From Candidatus Krumholzibacteriota bacterium (GTDB lineage Bacteria; Krumholzibacteriota; Krumholzibacteriia; Krumholzibacteriales; Krumholzibacteriaceae): DNA of 5,774 bases. The stretch is from assembly GCA_030672805.1 (NCBI GenBank), contig DAOVFR010000171.1, forward strand, positions 1-5,774, read 5' to 3'. Below, piece by piece: positions 1 through 5,774 of this stretch (its first letter is position 1; every line of letters starts with the position of its first letter). The notes beneath the pieces are model-generated. The model did no database searches and was not told the DNA's origin. It saw only the letters and a program-made list of their open reading frames with translations. The position numbers and the translations under genes are program-made.

Positions 1-798
1 GCCGGACGCGATACGAACCAGGTATGCGCATTCCTCTGGATATACACCGGTTTTCCCGCCTCGAGCTACGAGGGGATCAATGTCGAAACGGTGCGGGAGA
101 GGTGCGGCCGCTGCCTTGCCGTCAGGGACGGGGATATTGGAGTCGATGTCGTATCGGGCATACCAGATTCGGGGACCGCTCACGCCGTCGGCTATGCGAT
201 GGAGTCGGGAAAGCCGTACAGGAGGCCGCTCGTGAAATACACGCCCGGCTACGGGAGAAGCTACATGCCGCATTCACAGGCGATGCGGGACCATATCGCG
301 AAGATGAAGCTTGTTCCGATAACAGATATCATCAAGGGTAACAGGATCGTCGTCTGCGAGGATTCGATAGTGAGGGGGACACAGCTCAAGAACTTCACGA
401 TCAAGAAGCTGTGGCAGGGAGGGGCGAGTGAGATCCACGTACGCCCTGCCTGCCCGCCGCTCATGTTCCCGTGCAGGTTCAACCTGTCAACGAGGGATAT
501 CAGCGAGCTTGCGGCCCGCAGGGCGATCCGGGACCTCGAGGGACACGATCTCGAAGACTTGTCGAAATACATCGATCACACTTCCGCCGAGTACGGCAGG
601 ATGGTTGACTGGCTTGCAAAGGATCTCGAGGTGACGACGCTGCGCTACCAGTATCTCGAGGATATGATCGACGCGATAGGGCTGCCGAGAGAGCAGCTCT
701 GTCTCTACTGCTGGACGGGGAAGTTCGCTAAGCCGGGGAAGGCAAGGGGTGACGTCAGGGAACAGGTCTTGAAGAAAGCCAACTGCCGTCTAGCCTGA
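1..798 (+). CDS. purF: Amidophosphoribosyltransferase (PurF-like), C-terminal part, 5' end outside window
   Basis: The frame is open from base 1 and ends at TGA 796-798, giving 265 residues of a protein whose start lies upstream. PurF makes 5-phosphoribosylamine from PRPP and glutamine, the first step of purine synthesis in the cytoplasm. The visible part is the phosphoribosyltransferase domain: GIPDSG at residues 53-58 and the PRPP-binding motif VVCEDSIVRGTQ at 117-128. Cysteines at residues 9, 158, 234 and 237 match in order and roughly in spacing the four [4Fe-4S] ligands of Bacillus subtilis PurF, the last two forming LCLYC near the C-terminus. The N-terminal glutaminase domain is not in the window. 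The sequence departs from textbook PurF: YTGFPASS replaces the usual YFARPDS region, and an STR-containing stretch plus a longer segment lies between the second and third cysteines. This looks like a known divergent PurF subfamily, recalled from memory. The next gene is convergent, so nothing follows it in an operon here. Confidence 0.9.
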   Translation, partial: AGRDTNQVCAFLWIYTGFPASSYEGINVETVRERCGRCLAVRDGDIGVDVVSGIPDSGTAHAVGYAMESGKPYRRPLVKYTPGYGRSYMPHSQAMRDHIAKMKLVPITDIIKGNRIVVCEDSIVRGTQLKNFTIKKLWQGGASEIHVRPACPPLMFPCRFNLSTRDISELAARRAIRDLEGHDLEDLSKYIDHTSAEYGRMVDWLAKDLEVTTLRYQYLEDMIDAIGLPREQLCLYCWTGKFAKPGKARGDVREQVLKKANCRLA

Positions 799-858
799 TG
801 CAGGTATGGTCGTCGAGAAGTTCAACAATCCGTCGAAAAATATTTTCTGCAGCATACC

Positions 859-878
859 CGCATAACGGACGTTATGCG
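859..878. terminator. Perfect 8-bp stem-loop between convergent genes, possible terminator
   Basis: CGCATAAC at 859-866 pairs perfectly with GTTATGCG at 871-878 around a GGAC loop. It lies between the ends of the purF-like gene and the macro-domain gene, and its right arm contains the macro gene's TAA stop (872-874). No T-run follows directly on either strand. On the minus strand a run of five Ts (840-836) comes only about 18 bases after the stem, so it is not a canonical intrinsic terminator. The position suggests 3'-end formation or mRNA protection for one or both genes. That role is inferred. Confidence 0.35.
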
Positions 879-1657
879 TCCTCCTCGTCGTAGCGTTCGA
901 GCTCGGCGATGAACGCCTGGACCATCTCGTCGCTTCGGTCGATCAGGATTACGTCGGTCACGTTCGTGCCTGTATGGCTTTTCAGTGCCTCGATGATAGC
1001 CCGCGCCGAGTCCCCGGCGGTCACCTTCCCCGCACCCGTACCCATTCCCGGTATGGCGAGCGATACGCACTCGAGTTCCTCGGCTAGCGTGAGAGCAGCG
1101 ACCGCCGCTCTCTTCACGAGTTCCGGCGAGCTCAGGGCACCAGTTTCGTTTTGCGTCGGGGCGTGGATAACGAACAGGTTGGCAAGTTTGCCCGCGCCTG
1201 TCGAGACCGCAGATCCCGCCTCGAGAGGAGCCATGGAGACCGCCTCGCGCTCAATTTCCTCGCCGCCCGCCTTCCTGATGGCGCCGGCCACACCTGATTC
1301 CATCGAGCCCGTGGGATGTGCGGGGTTCACGATCGCATCGGTGAAGATAGAGGTGAGAGAGCCTTTGCGGACCTTTACGCCCATTCCGCCGATCCCGGTG
1401 ATGTGCATGTTCTCCGCCATGGCGATACCCGCGAGGATCACATCGGGACGCTTCTTGAAATCGCCCGTCACCCGGTCGCCCTCGCGCGCCACGTAATGAG
1501 CCGTCCTGAATATGTCCCCGGCCGGGATCTTTCCCTCATCGAACGCCTTGATCTTATGCCTGAGCGGTTCAATCAGCGCCATACACTTTTCCGATTTCAT
1601 CGTCTCGATAAACCGTTTCAACCTTGCTTCCCGCGCGTCTTCCGTTTCCCTGGCCAT
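872..1657 (-). CDS. Macro-domain protein with unrecognised N-terminal helical region
   Basis: This encodes 261 residues. The start ATG (1655-1657) follows a G-rich Shine-Dalgarno AAGGGG at 1669-1664 with 6-base spacing. Residues about 95-255 form a macro domain, a fold that binds ADP-ribose and related nucleotides and in some members removes ADP-ribose or deacetylates O-acetyl-ADP-ribose. Visible motifs are DAIVNPAHP (107-115), the phosphate-loop equivalent GSMESGVAGAI (117-127), GGEEIEREA (131-139), FVIHAPT (162-168) and IPGMGTG (202-208). The arrangement resembles archaeal AF1521-type domains more than MacroD-type: GVAGAI has alanine where MacroD enzymes have the GVDG aspartate, and the second Asn of NAAN is His. 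The preceding ~90 residues are probably alpha-helical and contain a conserved-looking RPDVILAGIAM stretch (70-80); I recognise no domain there. There is no signal peptide, so it should be cytoplasmic. It is convergent with the purF-like gene and divergent from the peptidase gene, hence probably monocistronic. Substrate and activity are unknown. Confidence 0.88.
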   Translation of the reverse strand: MARETEDAREARLKRFIETMKSEKCMALIEPLRHKIKAFDEGKIPAGDIFRTAHYVAREGDRVTGDFKKRPDVILAGIAMAENMHITGIGGMGVKVRKGSLTSIFTDAIVNPAHPTGSMESGVAGAIRKAGGEEIEREAVSMAPLEAGSAVSTGAGKLANLFVIHAPTQNETGALSSPELVKRAAVAALTLAEELECVSLAIPGMGTGAGKVTAGDSARAIIEALKSHTGTNVTDVILIDRSDEMVQAFIAELERYDEEDA

Positions 1658-1697
1658 GCCGCCCCCCTTGTATTCATCGATATCCGTTATGGTAAAG

Positions 1698-1726
1698 GTT
1701 ATACATGATTGCTGCGCTTAGTTCTA
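1698..1726 (-). promoter_or_regulatory. Candidate promoter of the macro-domain gene
   Basis: On the minus strand TATAAC (1703-1698) resembles a sigma70 -10 box (5 of 6 to TATAAT). TAGAAC (1726-1721) lies 17 bases upstream and matches TTGACA at only 3 of 6 positions. Transcription would begin near 1690, leaving a leader of about 33 bases before the ATG at 1657. The glycosyltransferase gene at the other end of the window has an almost identical arrangement, which adds slight support. Confidence 0.33.
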
Positions 1727-1748
1727 CGGGAAATTCCACGGGAAATTG
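1725..1748. repeat. Two tandem copies of a 12-bp repeat, possible operator
   Basis: TACGGGAAATTC (1725-1736) is followed directly by CACGGGAAATTG (1737-1748), identical at 10 of 12 positions. The second copy also begins a small inverted repeat, GGGA-AATTG-TCCC (1740-1752). The array touches the upstream edge of the candidate macro-gene promoter and lies about 125 bases before the peptidase start codon. A regulator-binding site for either gene is possible, but two short copies could also be chance. Confidence 0.4.
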
Positions 1749-1860
1749 TCCCTTCCTTGCCACAGGTGAATCGGGTACACTATTGCCTCGCGGCGGAAAT
1801 CGTGAACAGGCGGCCCCATGCCAGGGTGTCGCAGGCGGTTCCGGCACGAATCCCGAACGA

Positions 1861-1866
1861 AAGGAG
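1861..1866 (+). promoter_or_regulatory. Ribosome binding site fixing the peptidase start
   Basis: AAGGAG lies 5 bases before the ATG at 1872. It decides between this start and the in-frame ATG at 1818, which has no Shine-Dalgarno sequence and would add 18 mostly charged and polar residues in front of an obvious signal peptide. Confidence 0.85.
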
Positions 1867-1871
1867 CGTCG

Positions 1872-3986
1872 ATGAAAACAATCGAAAGGTATTTTTACAT
1901 TGCCGTGGCAGTATTGATTGTCTGTCTTCTGTGTACGACAGCCCGGGCGGAGGATAAAAAGCCGTGGACTCCGGATGATCTCTGGAAGCTGAAGAGCGTG
2001 AGCGATCCGCGGATATCCCCGGACGGCAAGTGGGTCGCCTACGTCGTTTCGGTCACCGATTTCGATGAGAACAGCAGGAATTCCGATATCTGGATCGTTC
2101 CGGCTTCCGGCGGTCCGCCGCGCCGCATGACGACGAGCGAGAAGAGCGACAACCATCCACGGTGGTCGCCTGACGGCAGAACGATCGCTTTCCTTTCGAG
2201 CCGTGATGGGGCGATGCAGATATACCAGCTCCCCGTAAGCGGCGGTGAGGCCCGCGGGCTCACCGATTTTCCCGGAGGTGTCGGTGATTTCATCTGGACG
2301 CCGGACGGAAAGGGCTTCGTCTTCACGGGTCGCGTCTATACCGACTGTCCCGACCTCGAGTGCGTGAAGAAGCGTGACGAGGAAAAGGAACAGGAGAAGG
2401 TGACGGCGATCGTCCACAAGCACCTCCTCTACCGCCACTGGGACACGTACGAGGACGGGAAGGCTCAGCACCTGTTCCACATCACGGCCGGCGGCGGTGA
2501 GCCGCGGGACCTGACGCCGGATATCGTGTATGACGCCCTGACTTACTGGCTGGCGTCGGCGGGGCGTGACTTCGACCTGAGCCCCGACGGGAAAACACTC
2601 TACTTCGCCGGAAAGCAGGACCCCGACCAGGCCGTCTCGTACAACGAGGAAATCTGGAAAGTCGCCGTAGAGGGCGGGCCGGTCGAGAAAGTGACCGACA
2701 ACCCGGCGGCGGACGGCCACCCGCGCGTGTCACCGGACGGCCGCCGCCTCGCCTACCGGGCTACACGCCGACCGTACTACGAGTCGGACCGCTACGAGCT
2801 TATCGTGATGGAGCTCCCGTCGGGGGAGCCGAGGAGCCTTACCGGCAATTTCGACCGGAGCGTCGGTTCGCTCTTCTGGTCGCACGATGGGAAGCATCTC
2901 TATTTCGAGGCGGAGGACAGAGCCGATATCAACCTCTTCAGGGTTCCGATCAAGGGGGGCAAGGTCGAGACGGTCATAGGCGGTGATGGTCCGGCGGGCC
3001 GCGGGTATCACCTGGGTGTCCAGGCCGGCCCGAAGGACAGATTCTTCATATACCGCTACCGTCCCATGACGCATTACTACGAGATATTCCGGTGCGATCG
3101 CAAGGGCGGGAAGGTGAAAAAAATTACCGGCGTGAACGATGACGTCTACGCGGAGCACCACTTCCCCGACGCGGAGGAGATCTGGTTCAAGGGAGCAGAG
3201 AATGCCGACATTCACGGCTTTCTCATCAGGCCGATGCACTTCGATCCGTCGAAGAGGTACCCGCTGATGGTCCGCGTGCACGGTGGCCCCCAGCAGATGT
3301 TCGGCTACGCGTACCGCACCGAGTATGCCGTTTTCTCCGGAGCCGGCTTCGCCGTTTTCTTCTGCAACCCGCGGGGCTCGACCGGGTACGGCCAGGAGCT
3401 CACGGACGGGATCAGGGGCGACTGGGGCGGCAGGGTGATCGATGACATCAGGAGTGGTGTCCGGCATGTTCTCGAGAACTATGAGTGGATAGATAAGAAG
3501 AAGGTCGGCGCGTGGGGGGGCTCTTTCGGCGGTTTCGTCTGCAACTGGTTCCAGGGTCACAACGAGGACGGTACGTTCTCATGCCTCGTCTCGCACGCCG
3601 GAGAGGCGGATCAGTGGAGCTCGTATGGTTCCACCGAGGAGTTGTGGTTCCCCGAGTGGGAGCTACTCGGTGCGCCGTGGGAGAGCCCCGGGCTGTACGA
3701 CGAACTTTCTCCGATCCGTTACGCGAAGAACTTCTCGACACCGCATCTGATCATTCACGGCGAGCTCGACTACCGCGTTCCCATTACGGGTGGCGAGCAG
3801 ATGTTCACCGCGCTGCAGCGACAGGGTGTGCCGTCCAGGATGATACGGTTCCCCGATGAGGATCACTGGATAATGAAGCCGCAGAACAACGCGTTCTGGT
3901 ATGCCTCGATCCTCGACTGGTTCGAGCAGTGGCTCAAGCGAGACGGCAGGGAAAAGGAACGGGAACCGGGGATCGGGGAGATGTAG
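1872..3986 (+). CDS. Exported S9-family serine peptidase (acylaminoacyl/dipeptidyl peptidase-like)
   Basis: This encodes 704 residues and is complete. Residues 1-26 form a Sec signal peptide: Lys2 and Arg6, a hydrophobic core at 8-21, and an ARA cleavage site before Glu27. The mature enzyme should act in the periplasm or outside the cell. Residues about 40-435 form a beta-propeller, seen as repeats of the SPDGK type near 49-57, 99-107, 143-149, 237-245, 287-295 and 337-345. Residues about 445-690 form the alpha/beta hydrolase: HGGP oxyanion motif (470-473), nucleophile Ser551 in GGSFGG, Asp633 in HGELDYRVP and His665 in PDEDHWI. All three triad residues are present. The family cleaves dipeptides or acylated residues from short peptides that pass the propeller. 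An insert at 157-203 with DCPDLEC and RHWDTYEDG marks a known subgroup; Cys159 and Cys164 may form a disulfide. The tail after 690 is highly charged. DPP5-like activity is possible but cannot be read from sequence alone. The gene stands alone, flanked by oppositely oriented neighbours. Confidence 0.95.
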   Translation: MKTIERYFYIAVAVLIVCLLCTTARAEDKKPWTPDDLWKLKSVSDPRISPDGKWVAYVVSVTDFDENSRNSDIWIVPASGGPPRRMTTSEKSDNHPRWSPDGRTIAFLSSRDGAMQIYQLPVSGGEARGLTDFPGGVGDFIWTPDGKGFVFTGRVYTDCPDLECVKKRDEEKEQEKVTAIVHKHLLYRHWDTYEDGKAQHLFHITAGGGEPRDLTPDIVYDALTYWLASAGRDFDLSPDGKTLYFAGKQDPDQAVSYNEEIWKVAVEGGPVEKVTDNPAADGHPRVSPDGRRLAYRATRRPYYESDRYELIVMELPSGEPRSLTGNFDRSVGSLFWSHDGKHLYFEAEDRADINLFRVPIKGGKVETVIGGDGPAGRGYHLGVQAGPKDRFFIYRYRPMTHYYEIFRCDRKGGKVKKITGVNDDVYAEHHFPDAEEIWFKGAENADIHGFLIRPMHFDPSKRYPLMVRVHGGPQQMFGYAYRTEYAVFSGAGFAVFFCNPRGSTGYGQELTDGIRGDWGGRVIDDIRSGVRHVLENYEWIDKKKVGAWGGSFGGFVCNWFQGHNEDGTFSCLVSHAGEADQWSSYGSTEELWFPEWELLGAPWESPGLYDELSPIRYAKNFSTPHLIIHGELDYRVPITGGEQMFTALQRQGVPSRMIRFPDEDHWIMKPQNNAFWYASILDWFEQWLKRDGREKEREPGIGEM

Positions 3987-4004
3987 GGGGAACGGGAGGA
4001 TGGT

Positions 4005-5558
4005 TCAGATCCCTTCCAGTTCTTTCAGATGTTTTTTCGCGAACCTGTTTTCCGGATCGAGTTTCAGCGCCTCGCGGTACGCCCCGGCGGCGCTCGTCGT
4101 GTCGCCGCGGGCAATGTACGCGTTGCCAAGACGGGTGAAATTGTTCGAGAACCCCTTCGGTGTTTCCATCACGAGCGGGATGTTCACGAAAAAAACAAGG
4201 AGAGCGAGAGAAACGCAGTACAGAACAAACTCGAACGTGTGCCTGTCCCGGACGAGCTTGACGAGTTTATAGATCGCGGCGCCGGCGAACGGGATGAGGA
4301 ACGGGACCGCGGGGAGTCGGTAGCGGGCAAGGATATAGAATATCAGGGCGATGGCGAGGTATGAAACGATCCCTCCATAGAGCAGCCAGAGCTCCTTCCA
4401 TCTCTGGCGCGTGAGGAATATTCCGAGCAGGGCGAGCGGGACAACCACCCCGAACGTGGGGAGCGGGAGCTTCAGCACGCCGGGAAAGCGCCGGTGGAAA
4501 TTGATGTTCTCGACATTCGCCCGCTCATGCTTGTTCCAGAAAAAGAGGAACTTGTTCCAGAGCAGCTTCGCCCACCTTCCGGGGTATTTCAGGTTGTGCT
4601 CGATACCTTTCCTCAGCCAGAAATTCGAAACCTCCCCGCCGGACAGTTCCCTTCCCGATTCGGCAGCGGCGATCTCGCGCATCCGTTTTTCCTGTATCTC
4701 CGGCAGCCCCCCGACCGTTTTTCCCTTGTAGGAGGGCACGTAGTAGAACCCGTTCGCCTTCTCGTTGTTACCGATATAGAAATTGATGCCGCCGCCCGTT
4801 CCGAACGGGATGAACTCCCCGGCGATCCGGGCGTTCCTGACCTGGAGCGGGATCAGCGCGATGATGAGACCGGCCAGGAGCAGAAGAACCTGCTTCCGGG
4901 CACGCGGTGAGCTTGTGCCGGCCGGCAATGCCGCCCCGGTCCGTCCCTTGAGGATGAGATGAAGGGCCGCAAAGGGGAACAGGAACAGGGCAACAGGCTT
5001 CGCCGTGACCGACAGCCCCAGAACGATGCCGGAAAATAGCAGCCGCCATGTACCTGCCGGCTTTTCGGTCGAAAGGATAAGCATTACGAATAGAGCATTG
5101 AGGAAGAGTATAAGGGTCGCAGGAACCATGATCCCCTCGTAGAAGATGAACGGCAGGTAAAGAACCGCGAGGACCCCGGCGATGATCGTCGCTGCGGTCG
5201 ATCTGAAGAGTTTCCTTGTTATCTCCGCGATGAAGATGCACGACGCCGTTCCGAGAAGGGCCTGGGCGAGCCGCACCGCGGAGGGGCTCCGGCCGAACAG
5301 GCGGTACAGCAGCGTGACGAACCACGGGTACAGGGGCCCCTGCGTCAATTTTGTCGAAACATGCTGTTTGCCGAAGGCGAGCGCCTGAGCCCATTTATCG
5401 TAGGTATACGAGTCGATGATCGGGTGGCCGGCGAGGGGATTGAATTTCGTGGTCAGGACCCAGTGCGTCAGGCGGATGATCAATGCCGCGGCGCCGATCG
5501 CGAGCAGCATGACAAGTATTTTACGTTTTTCCAGATCGCTCTGCTCTTTTATGATCAT
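4005..5558 (-). CDS. PMT/ArnT-like GT-C glycosyltransferase with C-terminal TPR repeat
   Basis: This encodes 517 residues and is complete. It is an integral inner-membrane protein of the dolichyl-phosphate-mannose-protein mannosyltransferase-like superfamily, whose members move sugars from polyprenyl-phosphate carriers to proteins or lipids on the periplasmic side. A basic N-terminus is followed by about eleven hydrophobic segments (near 13-31, 97-113, 120-138, 143-163, 172-187, 188-204, 222-241, 366-382, 389-411, 414-432 and 443-463). The first external loop carries IIDSYTYDKWA (47-57), with Asp49 the likely catalytic residue, and LTQGPLYPW (71-79). GGGINFYIGNN (255-265) and ARYRLPAVPF (411-420) are typical of this family. 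Residues 474-507 form one TPR unit (L477, G478, Y481, A490, Y494, A497, P502). With eleven spans and an inside N-terminus, the TPR would be periplasmic. The ATG at 5556-5558 has GAGGT 11 bases upstream, a rather long spacing. Donor and acceptor cannot be told; no glycan cluster surrounds it. Confidence 0.92.
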   Translation of the reverse strand: MIIKEQSDLEKRKILVMLLAIGAAALIIRLTHWVLTTKFNPLAGHPIIDSYTYDKWAQALAFGKQHVSTKLTQGPLYPWFVTLLYRLFGRSPSAVRLAQALLGTASCIFIAEITRKLFRSTAATIIAGVLAVLYLPFIFYEGIMVPATLILFLNALFVMLILSTEKPAGTWRLLFSGIVLGLSVTAKPVALFLFPFAALHLILKGRTGAALPAGTSSPRARKQVLLLLAGLIIALIPLQVRNARIAGEFIPFGTGGGINFYIGNNEKANGFYYVPSYKGKTVGGLPEIQEKRMREIAAAESGRELSGGEVSNFWLRKGIEHNLKYPGRWAKLLWNKFLFFWNKHERANVENINFHRRFPGVLKLPLPTFGVVVPLALLGIFLTRQRWKELWLLYGGIVSYLAIALIFYILARYRLPAVPFLIPFAGAAIYKLVKLVRDRHTFEFVLYCVSLALLVFFVNIPLVMETPKGFSNNFTRLGNAYIARGDTTSAAGAYREALKLDPENRFAKKHLKELEGI

Positions 5559-5563
5559 AGCCG

Positions 5564-5582
5564 GACGTTACCTCGACGTTAC
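5564..5582 (-). repeat. 8-bp direct repeat flanking the glycosyltransferase Shine-Dalgarno
   Basis: Read on the minus strand the leader contains GTAACGTC, GAG, GTAACGTC (5582-5564), two exact copies at an 11-base period. The likely Shine-Dalgarno GAGGT (5574-5570) is made of the spacer plus the first two bases of the second copy. A protein bound here could block translation or early transcription. The repeat is short, so chance cannot be excluded. Confidence 0.4.
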
Positions 5583-5593
5583 AGGTTGGAGTG

Positions 5594-5622
5594 ATTATAT
5601 GATATTGTTATTCAGGATTCTA
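5594..5622 (-). promoter_or_regulatory. Candidate promoter of the glycosyltransferase gene
   Basis: A perfect -10 box TATAAT (minus strand, 5599-5594) has TAGAAT (5622-5617) 17 bases upstream as a weak -35 (3 of 6). Transcription would begin near 5587, about 29 bases before the start codon. The region from 5591 to 5630 is markedly AT-rich against the rest of the window, as expected of a promoter. Confidence 0.42.
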
Positions 5623-5683
5623 TACTATCCTTGGATTCACTCGGAAGATCGGAGCGGGAGAGAGGAAGGAGGCGATACTGAAT

Positions 5684-5774
5684 ATGGGAATGGTTTTCAC
5701 GATAACCGTTTTGGCGGCGATGCTGGCGAGGAGCGCGGCTGGAATTCCGGCGGGGAGCGAGGCATCCGTCCCGG
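5684..5774 (+). CDS. Start of a probable exported protein, 3' end outside window
   Basis: Thirty complete codons from ATG 5684 run to the window edge without a stop. They begin MGMVFTITVLAAMLARSAAG, which reads as a Sec signal peptide with a hydrophobic core at residues 3-14 and possible cleavage after SAA (17-19). The n-region lacks a basic residue, which is unusual. AAGGAGG at 5666-5672 is a strong Shine-Dalgarno, but 11 bases from this ATG; the in-frame CTG at 5678 would be closer and is less likely to be used, and the ATG at 5690 is farther still. The frame is open back to 5603 with no other usual start. TATACT at 5621-5626 could be its -10 box, overlapping the -35 of the divergent glycosyltransferase promoter. 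Too little is present to assign a function. Confidence 0.55.
   Translation, partial: MGMVFTITVLAAMLARSAAGIPAGSEASVP

Noticed and set aside
909..1496. Plus-strand open frame of 195 codons
   Set aside because: It is antisense to the macro domain, and its Ser/Ala/Pro-rich translation is typical of a shadow frame.
1757..1786. TTGCCA with TATTGC as a promoter for the peptidase
   Set aside because: The spacing is 18 and the -10 is poor. The better-looking TACACT (1776-1781) has no -35 at a usable distance, so no promoter is called.
1818..1871. Upstream in-frame ATG for the peptidase
   Set aside because: It has no Shine-Dalgarno and would place 18 Arg-rich residues before a good signal peptide. 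The ATG at 1872 has AAGGAG at proper spacing.
1929..1934. Possible lipobox cysteine (Cys21) in the peptidase signal peptide
   Set aside because: The residues before it are C-L-L, with Leu at -1 where Gly, Ala or Ser is needed. An ARA signal-peptidase-I site follows.
1674..2720. Long minus-strand open frame of 348 codons
   Set aside because: It lies antisense to the signal peptide and propeller of the S9 peptidase, whose family motifs are clear, and its translation is Arg- and Pro-rich with no recognisable motif. It is a GC-rich shadow frame.
2730..3560. Minus-strand open frame of 276 codons
   Set aside because: It is antisense to the propeller and hydrolase core of the peptidase and has no family signature.
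3968..4013. GGGATC and GATCCC arms around the convergent stop codons, as a terminator
   Set aside because: The stem is only 6 bp with a loop of about 34 bases and no T-run.
5550..5559. 10-bp palindrome TATGATCATA containing the glycosyltransferase start codon
   Set aside because: It follows from the codons for Met-Ile-Ile and is too short to argue for a site by itself.

Overview
The window looks like chromosomal DNA from a GC-rich bacterium (roughly 55-60% G+C by eye), most likely Gram-negative. Two genes carry Sec-type export signals and one encodes a polytopic GT-C glycosyltransferase whose catalytic loop would face the periplasm. Shine-Dalgarno sequences are of ordinary bacterial type. 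I cannot name the species. The gene types and the frequent ATA and AGG codons would suit an uncultivated lineage such as those of the FCB group, but this is only an impression.

Layout: 1-798 (+) is the C-terminal part of a PurF-like amidophosphoribosyltransferase that begins outside the window. 799-871 is a short convergent gap that ends in a perfect 8-bp stem-loop overlapping the next stop codon. 872-1657 (-) is a macro-domain protein with an extra ~90-residue N-terminal region that I do not recognise. 1658-1871 is a divergent intergenic region with a 12-bp tandem repeat and a candidate promoter for the macro gene. 1872-3986 (+) is a complete exported S9-family serine peptidase with a beta-propeller and an intact catalytic triad. 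3987-4004 is an 18-bp convergent gap. 4005-5558 (-) is a multi-spanning PMT/ArnT-like glycosyltransferase with a C-terminal TPR repeat. 5559-5683 is an AT-rich divergent control region. 5684-5774 (+) is the start of an exported protein that runs off the end.

The five genes alternate strand (+, -, +, -, +), so no two can share an operon here and each is probably transcribed alone. Their functions (purine synthesis, ADP-ribose-type metabolite binding, peptide breakdown outside the cytoplasm, envelope glycosylation) do not form an evident pathway. I found no RNA genes, CRISPR array, insertion sequence or phage element, and no strong case for a new multi-gene system. The most unusual item is the two-part macro-domain protein.
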